Shown here: piece after piece, positions 58,049 to 64,000 of the stretch
Layout of the letters: every line of letters begins with the position of its first letter
Numbering within the stretch: the stretch's first letter is position 1
Made by a program: the position numbers and the translations under genes
DNA from: Setophaga petechia
Taxonomy: Eukaryota > Chordata > Aves > Passeriformes > Parulidae
DNA length: 64,000 nucleotides
Assembly: GCA_024362935.1 (NCBI GenBank)
Contig: JANCRA010000164.1
Span: 558,001 to 622,000, forward strand
Direction: 5' to 3'
The notes under the pieces: generated by a model
What the model was told of the DNA's origin: nothing
Database searches by the model: none
The model's input: only the letters and a program-made list of their open reading frames with translations

Positions 58049-58392
58049 TGTGGAGGGACAGGCGCTCGGAAGATAACGGGTTGTTACGGAAAGCTGCAAG
58101 AAGAAGCCTCTCTTCCCTCCTCCCAGAGATAAGGATCACCCTCGGAATGTAGCCAAGGAATGTAACCCCCCTAACATAGGAGGTACCAGTACCACCCTGT
58201 ACTAACCCCCAGCCCCTTTTTACGTAGGAAACCCCCCAAACTATAAAACCCTTAGAGAAGAGACAATAAAGCCTATTTGACCGTCCACCATATTGGTGCA
58301 AGCGTCGTCTATAGCCCGAGCAGGCCAGGGTGGAGGCCGCCGTGCTGTGCTTTGGAACCAGGTCGCCTTGCCTTCGGAACCAGAAGGCAACA
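58049..58392 (+). repeat. 3' LTR of ERV-C
   Basis: 344 bp, no difference from the 5' LTR found by eye. Followed by the TATAG target duplication. Confidence 0.95.
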
Positions 58393-58560
58393 TATAGACA
58401 TGGGCAGACATGGGAGGGAGCGTGAGGAACTCGCCTCTTCCGCACTGCTCCAGCTCAGCTGTCTTCTGGCGACACTCCAGACAGTCCTGGGTCCCTTGGA
58501 GCCAGAGCCCTCCTCGGTTGGTGACAGTGACAGGCATGGGTCAGCTACTGCCCCCACAAA

Positions 58561-58706
58561 AGTTAACCCTAACACTTACCCTGACCCTAAGCCAAACTGT
58601 TACATGAACCCTAAATCTAAACCTAACCCTACGCCTAACCCTAACCTTAAAACTAACCCTAACACTAAACCTAAGGCTAAGCCTAAGCCTAACCCTAACC
58701 GTGGCC
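58561..58706 (+). repeat. Interstitial telomere-like repeat
   Basis: About 145 bp of degenerate CCCTAA hexamers (AACCCTAACACTTACCCTGA, later CCTAACCCTACGCCTAACCC) with variants such as CTAAGC and CTAAAC. It lies ~170 bp beyond ERV-C. The C-rich strand is on plus, so an original chromosome end would lie to the left. Confidence 0.85.
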
Positions 58707-58739
58707 CACTGGGAGCTTCCAGCAGTCCTGGGGAGGGGC

Positions 58740-59186
58740 TGTGGGGACAGCGCTCTGGAACCACGCCTGGAGTCGAGGCCTCTGCCCCGCTGTGAGGGGC
58801 TCTGCTAGGCAGGGCTGGGCCTTGGCCTGTGGCTGTTCACAGCTGAAGGTGGCCGTGCTACAGCCAGGCCTTGCGTGGCCTCACAGGGGCCTCTATTCCC
58901 CTGTGTCCCTGCTCTGCTCTTGCTGTTGTTCATCTTGGGACATCTCTTCAGGGGTGTCCCCTTCCCAGTCTGCCTGCAGAAGGAGGCAGAGCTTCCACTC
59001 ACGTGCTGGCAGTGGCAGGACATCCTCCAGTGCTGCTCCTGGGCCCTGCCCATAGAGAGCTTCCAGCAGGGTGGGCCAGTGGCTGCTGGAGGAGCGGGGA
59101 CTGTGCGGGGCTGATGCCCTGCTCTGTGGCCCTGCCGCGGGGGCTCTGGCTGCCGTCACTGGCTCCATGCCCTGATGCCAGGGTTT
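58740..59186 (-). pseudogene. Duplicated module of the neighbouring unrecognised gene, downstream of its stop
   Basis: The reverse strand encodes LLEALYGQGPGAALEDVL and a Q/E-rich end, matching the gene's own PLEALGGQGAGAALGAV segment. On DNA, 58740-59380 aligns with about 60005-60590 at an offset near 1.2 kb, and the shared part crosses the stop. The copy beyond the stop is not in a continuous frame with the gene. Confidence 0.65.
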
Positions 59187-60836
59187 CTATGTCCCCAGCT
59201 GGCGGCTGTGCCGCCGGATGACAGCTGCCAGCCAGCTGCAGATGGCACGGGAGGCGCGCCACAGCGAGCCCAGCAGAGCCCGACCGAGGGCCCAGGGGCT
59301 GTGCGGGGCCGCTGCCCGGCTCTCTGCTGCCGCCGCCTGCGCGCCAGGGCCAGCACAAGCTGCCACCTCTTGTGGCAAGGCAGTGCCACGCACAGGGGGC
59401 TCCCTGTGCTCAGGAGCTCCGGCCAGGGCAGCAGCTGCTGGCTGGGCGTGCCTGGGACCTGCCAGGGCTTGAGATGTGCTGGGCAGGTCCACAGCCGCCT
59501 CTTCTTCCAGCGGCCTGTGGGGCAGCCCCAGGAGCTGTGGGTAGCGGGGATTCACCCAGATGGTGCAGATAGTGATGGCACTGCCCTTCTCCTCTGACAG
59601 CTCCTCACTCTTCGTGTCTTCCCCTTTGGCCGCTGCCTGATCTGCGCTTTGGGGAGTAAGCTCTACGTGTCCTGTGCCTTTCCATGGCACCAGAGGTTTT
59701 GGTGCCTCCTCACAGGACACATAGACGCTCTCATCCCCGCTGCTGCTGCTGCCCTGGACATCCTCTGCCTGAGCTGCCGTTTGGGGAGTAAGCTCTACGT
59801 GTCCTGTGCCTTTCCACGGCACCAGAGGTTTTGGTGCCTCCTCACAGGACACATAGACGCTCTCATCCCCGCTGCTGCCCTGGACATCCTCTGAGCTGTC
59901 CCCCTCCTCGCTCAGCAGCCCTGCCAGGACGATCTTTGTTGCTGCTATTGCCCACTGCCTTCGAGCTTCCACCTGGTTTGGTGAGGGGCAGGGGGGCAGG
60001 AGACCCAGAACTGTTTCAGAGCTGGAGTCCTCTGCCCAGCTCTGAGAGGCTCTGCCGGCCAGAGCTGAGGCTTGGCCGGAGGCCGTGCACGGCGGAACGT
60101 TGCTGCGCTCCACCCCGGCCCCGCCTGGCCTCACAGGGGGCCTCACTTCTGCCCCTCTAGAGCTCTGCTCTGGGTCCTGCTCCCCCTGGGACAGCTCTCT
60201 GGGGCTGCTCGCTTCCCAGGCTTCCTCCTCACCATGTGGGGCTGCCGGGACAGCCCCCAGGGCTGCCCCTGCCCCCTGCCCACCCAGAGCTTCCAGCGGG
60301 GTGGGCGAGGGTGCGGGCGGGCAGCTGGGGCCGTGCGGGGAAGCCGCCCGGCTCTGTGCCCCTGCCGCCACTGCCTCCATGCCCTGCTGCAGGTGCCGCT
60401 GTGTCGCCGGCTGCCGGCTGCGCGGCCGGAGCACAGCCGCCACCCTGCTGAGGATGGCACGGGAGCCGTGGCGCAGCGAGCGCAGCACAGCCCGGCCGCG
60501 GGCCCTGGGGCTGTGCGGGGCCGCCTCCCGGCTCTCTGCTGCCGCCGCCTGCGCGCCAGGGCCAGCACAGGAGCCCCGCTGCTCCTCGGCCTCCTGAGGT
60601 GCTGCCCGTGACCCACAGCCCGATATCTGTACGGAGGCCGAGAAGGATGAGCATGAGGGGCCCCTCCGGGGTGGAAACCTCCCCTCGGGCGCAGCAGCTA
60701 GCTCGCTAATGGCAAGCCCGGCCTGGCCCCGAGGCAGCTGCGTGCATCCCCCATCCCTCACCCTCTCCCCCCGGCGAAACACCAGCCACTTCTTCTTGGG
60801 CTTCATGTCGGTGCTCGTCTCCTTGTCCGTGGACAT
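59187..60836 (-). CDS. Unrecognised 549-residue modular protein
   Basis: A single open frame from ATG 60836-60834 (context CCGAGATGT) to TAG 59189-59187. I recognise no family. The N terminus is basic (MKPKKKWLVFRRGERVRDGG). A ~56-residue Ala/Arg-rich module (AGPGAQAAAAES, APHSP, then a hydrophobic/basic helix-like segment) occurs at residues ~90-145 and again as the last ~56 residues. Between them a 40-44 residue acidic unit (GDESVYVSCEEAPKPLVPWK) is present twice in tandem. A segment QWAIAATKIVLAGLLSEE may be helical. No signal peptide, transmembrane segment or enzyme motif is evident. Composition is GC-rich on neighbouring frames, so other frames also look open, but this one has an ATG, a promoter-like TATA box 95 bp upstream and in-frame duplications. 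It could be a fast-evolving, lineage-restricted gene or a decaying family member. Confidence 0.6.
   Translation of the reverse strand: MSTDKETSTDMKPKKKWLVFRRGERVRDGGCTQLPRGQAGLAISELAAAPEGRFPPRRGPSCSSFSASVQISGCGSRAAPQEAEEQRGSCAGPGAQAAAAESREAAPHSPRARGRAVLRSLRHGSRAILSRVAAVLRPRSRQPATQRHLQQGMEAVAAGAQSRAASPHGPSCPPAPSPTPLEALGGQGAGAALGAVPAAPHGEEEAWEASSPRELSQGEQDPEQSSRGAEVRPPVRPGGAGVERSNVPPCTASGQASALAGRASQSWAEDSSSETVLGLLPPCPSPNQVEARRQWAIAATKIVLAGLLSEEGDSSEDVQGSSGDESVYVSCEEAPKPLVPWKGTGHVELTPQTAAQAEDVQGSSSSGDESVYVSCEEAPKPLVPWKGTGHVELTPQSADQAAAKGEDTKSEELSEEKGSAITICTIWVNPRYPQLLGLPHRPLEEEAAVDLPSTSQALAGPRHAQPAAAALAGAPEHREPPVRGTALPQEVAACAGPGAQAAAAESRAAAPHSPWALGRALLGSLWRASRAICSWLAAVIRRHSRQLGT
59648..59892 (-). 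repeat. In-frame 132-bp tandem duplication inside the unrecognised gene
   Basis: Two nearly identical blocks start at 59648 and 59780 (TTTGGGGAGTAAGCTCTACG), differing by one visible base and a short GCT-triplet indel. The step of 132 bp is 44 codons, so the frame is kept. Confidence 0.88.
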
Positions 60837-60930
60837 CTCGGAGACGCTCCGACACTGCCGTCCCTCGGGAAGATGCTGTCTCCTGATGGAGCTGCTCTCC
60901 CGAGAGTGGCACCCCCGGGCCTCCTTGCCC

Positions 60931-60941
60931 CTTTTTATACT
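60931..60941 (-). promoter_or_regulatory. TATA box of the unrecognised gene
   Basis: Reverse-strand GTATAAAAAGG lies 95-105 bp upstream of the ATG at 60836, a position that gives a start site near 60905 and a ~70-base leader. Confidence 0.55.
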
Positions 60942-61048
60942 GTCCTGGTCAGGGCGCGGCCCCAAACGTCACAACGGGATCTGCACACATGCAAGCCTCA
61001 CGTCACAAAGGGGAACAGTCTGCGTGGGCACACGAGTGTCCCCAGGGG

Positions 61049-61633
61049 CTCTGGGCACAGACAAGAAGTCCATCTTTCTCACTTTATAATGCAGAGTAAT
61101 ACACAGGACAGCTCACAAGGTTCATGAGGCAAAGGAAAAGAATCTGCTGATGCGTTGTTGGAATAGAATTTTGAAACAAAAGAGACCAAAGACCCATGAT
61201 GGGCTGGACTGCTTCAGTTTCTCTTCGGCTTTAATTGAAGTCAAAAGATTTCCTTCCTAAAGTGACTGGAAGTCCTACACTGCAAGCCCTTTCAAGTGTG
61301 CCTTTTCCTAGTTGTATCTTTGTCTAAGAATACCACATGTGGTTGTTCATCTCATGAAAGGTACAAACTGCACAAATGCTGCTCTGAATTGCTGTGACAT
61401 CTGGGCTGAAGCTGGATTTAGTTGTGATTTTGGTCAGGATCCCCTTAGGCTCAGGTGTGTCGTGATATGAACTGATGCAGTAAGCTTGACTTAAGGGCGG
61501 CACGGGCTAAAGGATTCAGTCTTTGAATGCTTCTGAATATTTCACCTCCCTGTCTGCTGCTTTTCTGGGCACAGCTGCAGGTCCAGGGTCTGGAGGCAAA
61601 GCCCAGTGTGCAAATTCCTGTTGCCATTCCTGT
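61049..61633. repeat. Segmental duplication, copy 2
   Basis: Direct copy of 47138-47716. Here the left side continues into the promoter region of the unrecognised gene rather than into an LTR, so this is probably the more original setting. Confidence 0.9.
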
Positions 61634-62234
61634 GGGACACTGGTAAAACCTGGTTGTTTCTGTTATAGGGTGGTTTCCCCAGGCTGGACTCCCTGGGCTT
61701 GGATTAGAAGGAAAAATGAGGAAGTTCCCAGGTCCTGGATGCCCTGGCCAGGTCTTGTGTTCTCTGGAGCACATTTTGGCACAAGCTAGAAACTTGTAAA
61801 ATGGAAGGGAGGGAGGGGGTGGCGGGGCGGGGGGAAGAGGGGGAAGGGAATGGGAGAGGAAGGGAGAGCCTTCAGTCCAACATTGCAACATTGCTGAGCA
61901 GGGCTTTGCACAGGAATATGATCCTGCTGCCAGGAGCTAGGAGAGCATGTGTGTGATAAATAGGTACTATTCGTGCTGATAAAATTGAAACAATAATCAA
62001 TATTGGTGCAGTAATTATATTAATTATTATATTAATTGGGAATAATAAAAATAGTTAAAAGTGGTAATGCCAAAGAAGAGAGGAAGAGGAGGGGCTCCAC
62101 CCCCTGGCAGATGTTCACAAGGACAGGAGGAAAGAAGCCGAAGATATAGTTGCTAAAAATGAGTAGAAAGGAAGCAAAACCTGGTTGGGTCCCAGAAAAT
62201 GCTAATTATAAGGGATTTATTGCCTTGATATGTA
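61634..62234. other. Intergenic, nothing recognised
   Basis: Weak further similarity to copy 1 continues for about 60 bp. A G-rich stretch (GGGAGGGAGGGGGTGGCGGG) lies near 61806. 61950-62060 is AT-rich. No gene is supported. Confidence 0.4.
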
Positions 62235-62690
62235 GATCTAGTGATATGTTAGTTTTGGCTTACATTGTACTGGCTTGGTGCGCATGTGTAACCCAAAGGT
62301 GAATTAAAGGACACAGAGGAAGACTATGAAATCTTCATCAGACGACCCCCAAAGACTTGTGCGACCACCAAACTGGGTGGTGGCGCATGCGTGGTAAAGG
62401 TGGTGATGAGGGTGGAGATACAAATATGACGAACTGAAAATAGGAGGAGATGGTATTAACCCATGGCATATAAGGGGGTAATTTTTACTTGGCAAGCTTG
62501 TACGTGAGGTGGCAAGGGTCCCAGAGCCCTGCACTCCATACCCCGCAGTTATCTTTTGCTTATGCGCTGTTATTTGAACCAAATTATCCCTTATTTATGT
62601 ATTTTCTAAACTATTTAATTAAAATTGCTGCTATCCCAAATATTGTTTGGTTTTTTTTATGAAGGGATAATTGGGCAAACATAACACACT
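62235..62690 (+). mobile_element. Candidate solo LTR
   Basis: A block starting TGTTAGTTTTGGC and ending near CAAACATAACA contains CATATAAGGG (about 62467) and, some 150 bp on, AATTAAA, in LTR-like order. There is no second copy in the window and no target duplication was found, so this is tentative. Confidence 0.3.
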
Positions 62691-62876
62691 GATACCTTCA
62701 ACTTCAAAATTTAGCAAAAGAACAGAGCGTAACAGTATTTCACCTAAATTATAACCTATGACTATGCAATTTAACAAAGAAATAACATTTAATCTTTAAC
62801 TTAGCTTATAGCTTATATTAAACGCAACAACTTAGCCAAAGAACAAGTCTTAGCAGCATTTAACTTAGCTTACAGC

Positions 62877-63430
62877 ATTGTGACACTGTCAGGCCTCATG
62901 GAACCAGTGAGACCATTGTGACCCTGGGTGTCCCCACAGAACCAAGAGGACCATCGTGAAACCAAGAGGCCTTTGTGACACTGCAGGGCTGCATGGAACC
63001 AAAGGTCCATTGTGACATTGCAGGACCTGATATCATCAGGGGTCCATTGTGACACTGGGAAACCAAAGGAGACCATTGTGACACTGCAGGGCTGCATGGA
63101 ACCTAGAGGCCATGGTAACATTGTGGAATCCCATCAAACCAAGGGTCCATTGTGACACTCTGGAGCCAAAGGACACCATTGTGACACTGCAAACCCCCAG
63201 GGTGCAAAAGTCCGTTGTGACATTGCAGGGCTCATGGAACAGAGGAGTCACATGACATTGTGGGGCCTGGGGAACCATGGAGACCATTGTGACACTTTGG
63301 GGCCTTCTGCAACCTTGGGGCCATTGTGATACTGTGGGACCTGATTGAACCAAGGGTGCATTGTGGCAATGCATGTCTTCCTGTAATCAAGGGGCCATTG
63401 TGACACTGTGGAGCCCCATAAAACCAAGGG
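62877..63430 (-). repeat. 37-bp minisatellite, array 2 (inverted relative to array 1)
   Basis: About 16 copies of a 36-38 bp unit beginning ATTGTGACACTGCAGGG and containing ATGGAACCAAAGG. The reverse complement matches array 1 at 37426-38053. Confidence 0.85.
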
Positions 63431-64000
63431 AACACAGAATACTTCTGGCTGGTTTGGGCTCCCATGGACTGCCTTACTAGCCCAGCTGACCTGTATGTTG
63501 AGGGTCTCTTCTCATCTGCTATCACAATACTGGGGCTCTGTGGTTTCCTTCCTATGGAAAAGAACTATCCTTCTCATCCAGGTGCCCATGGCTACATTTG
63601 GGGTTCCACCTCCAACATTCCCTGTTGTGACTGACTGGAGGAGATTGTTGGCTGAAAACATTCCATGTATGGGGTATGAAAGAGCAGGTCCAGCCTTGCC
63701 CTGCCCTGGAACCCCAGCCCTGCCCTGCCCTGAAAGCCCAATCCCCCCAGAGCCTCTATCCCAGCCCAGCAGTGGCTGCCAGTCCCTGGCACAGCACAGG
63801 CAATGCTCCACAGCCACCTCTGCAGCCCCCAGCCCAGCTCCTGAGGGACCAAATGAGCCCAAGTCTCACCTGGGGGGAGGGCCCAGGAAGACCAAGGGGT
63901 ATTGAAGGCTGACCACAAGGCAAGCACACATCCTACAATCGCTACATCTTCCTGGAATTTCCATTTGAACACTGCTGGAATCTAGGAGTTGGTAGTTGTG
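63431..64000. other. Intergenic, nothing recognised
   Basis: CCAGCCCTGCCCTGCCC-like C-rich runs near 63700-63760; no gene or named element is supported. Confidence 0.35.

Larger units (their letters stand above)
50044..58392 (+). mobile_element. ERV-C: full-length, apparently intact young provirus
   Basis: LTR, PBS, gag, pro, pol, env, polypurine tract and LTR are all present. The two 344-bp LTRs read as identical in a base-by-base comparison. TATAG flanks both sides (50039-50043 and 58393-58397). All four frames are open with motifs in place. Identical LTRs mean a very recent insertion. Pol, the pro/pol slippery site and the start of gag look alpharetroviral; the double -1 shift and long gag with two knuckles recall betaretroviruses; the primer is tRNA-Phe-like; Env is gamma-type. 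Genome organisation is therefore mosaic. Whether it makes particles cannot be told from sequence. Confidence 0.95.

Noticed and set aside
50044..58392. Possible exogenous virus contamination rather than genome
   Set aside because: The TATAG target duplication joins both LTRs to host sequence, as in an integrated copy.
59175..60611. Overlapping plus-strand frames opposite the modular gene
   Set aside because: GC-rich composition opens several frames; only the reverse-strand frame has an ATG, a TATA box and frame-keeping duplications.

Overview
The window is bird DNA, most likely from a songbird. The evidence is avian CR1 LINE fragments, an avian OR14-like olfactory receptor, a bird-style MROH fragment, a TOPORS-like RING fragment, a bird-type C2H2 zinc-finger gene, and four endogenous retroviruses (ERVs) plus extra LTRs. 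ERV and satellite content is high enough to suggest an ERV-rich region such as the W chromosome, a microchromosome end or a poorly assembled contig, but the sequence alone does not settle which.

Layout. 1-1.9 kb: 3' exons of a maestro heat-like (MROH) gene with an in-frame stop. 2.5-2.8 kb: truncated TOPORS-like RING frame. 3.6-4.2 kb: reverse LTR. 6.5-6.95 kb: solo LTR with a 4-bp target duplication. 7.4-8.5 kb: two phase-matched exons of an unrecognised small membrane protein. 8.8-9.2 kb: CR1. 10.7-13.4 kb: reverse-strand ERV remnant (ERV-D) fused to an LTR of another family. 13.8-18.2 kb: a 4.4-kb GAG/GAN polypurine array ending at a CpG-rich promoter-like block. 20.1-21.0 kb: two-exon C2H2 zinc-finger gene. 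23.7-31.4 kb: old gamma-like ERV-A. 31.7-32.3 kb: ~152-bp tandem repeat. 34.9-35.9 kb: intact olfactory receptor. 37.2-38.6 kb: two CR1 pieces around a 37-bp minisatellite. 40.4-47.1 kb: gamma-like ERV-B with an internal deletion. 47.1-47.7 kb: first copy of a ~580-bp segmental duplication. 47.9-48.4 kb: 21-bp minisatellite. 50.0-58.4 kb: full-length ERV-C. 58.6-58.7 kb: interstitial telomere-like repeat. 58.7-60.9 kb: an unrecognised open gene on the reverse strand with internal duplications. 61.0-61.6 kb: second copy of the segmental duplication. 62.9-63.4 kb: the 37-bp minisatellite again, inverted.

The most notable element is ERV-C. Its two 344-bp LTRs read as identical, it is flanked by a 5-bp TATAG duplication, and gag, pro, pol and env are all open with their catalytic motifs present. 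Pro and pol are each reached by a -1 frameshift, with well-phased slippery heptamers at both overlaps. The pol site and the start of gag resemble alpharetroviruses, the two-step gag/pro/pol layout resembles betaretroviruses, the primer site fits tRNA-Phe, and Env is gamma-type. It looks like a very young, recombinant provirus.

The second notable item is the TATA-driven reverse-strand gene at 59.2-60.8 kb (549 codons before its stop). It is built from duplicated modules, lies beside telomere-like repeats and a provirus, and matches nothing I recognise.
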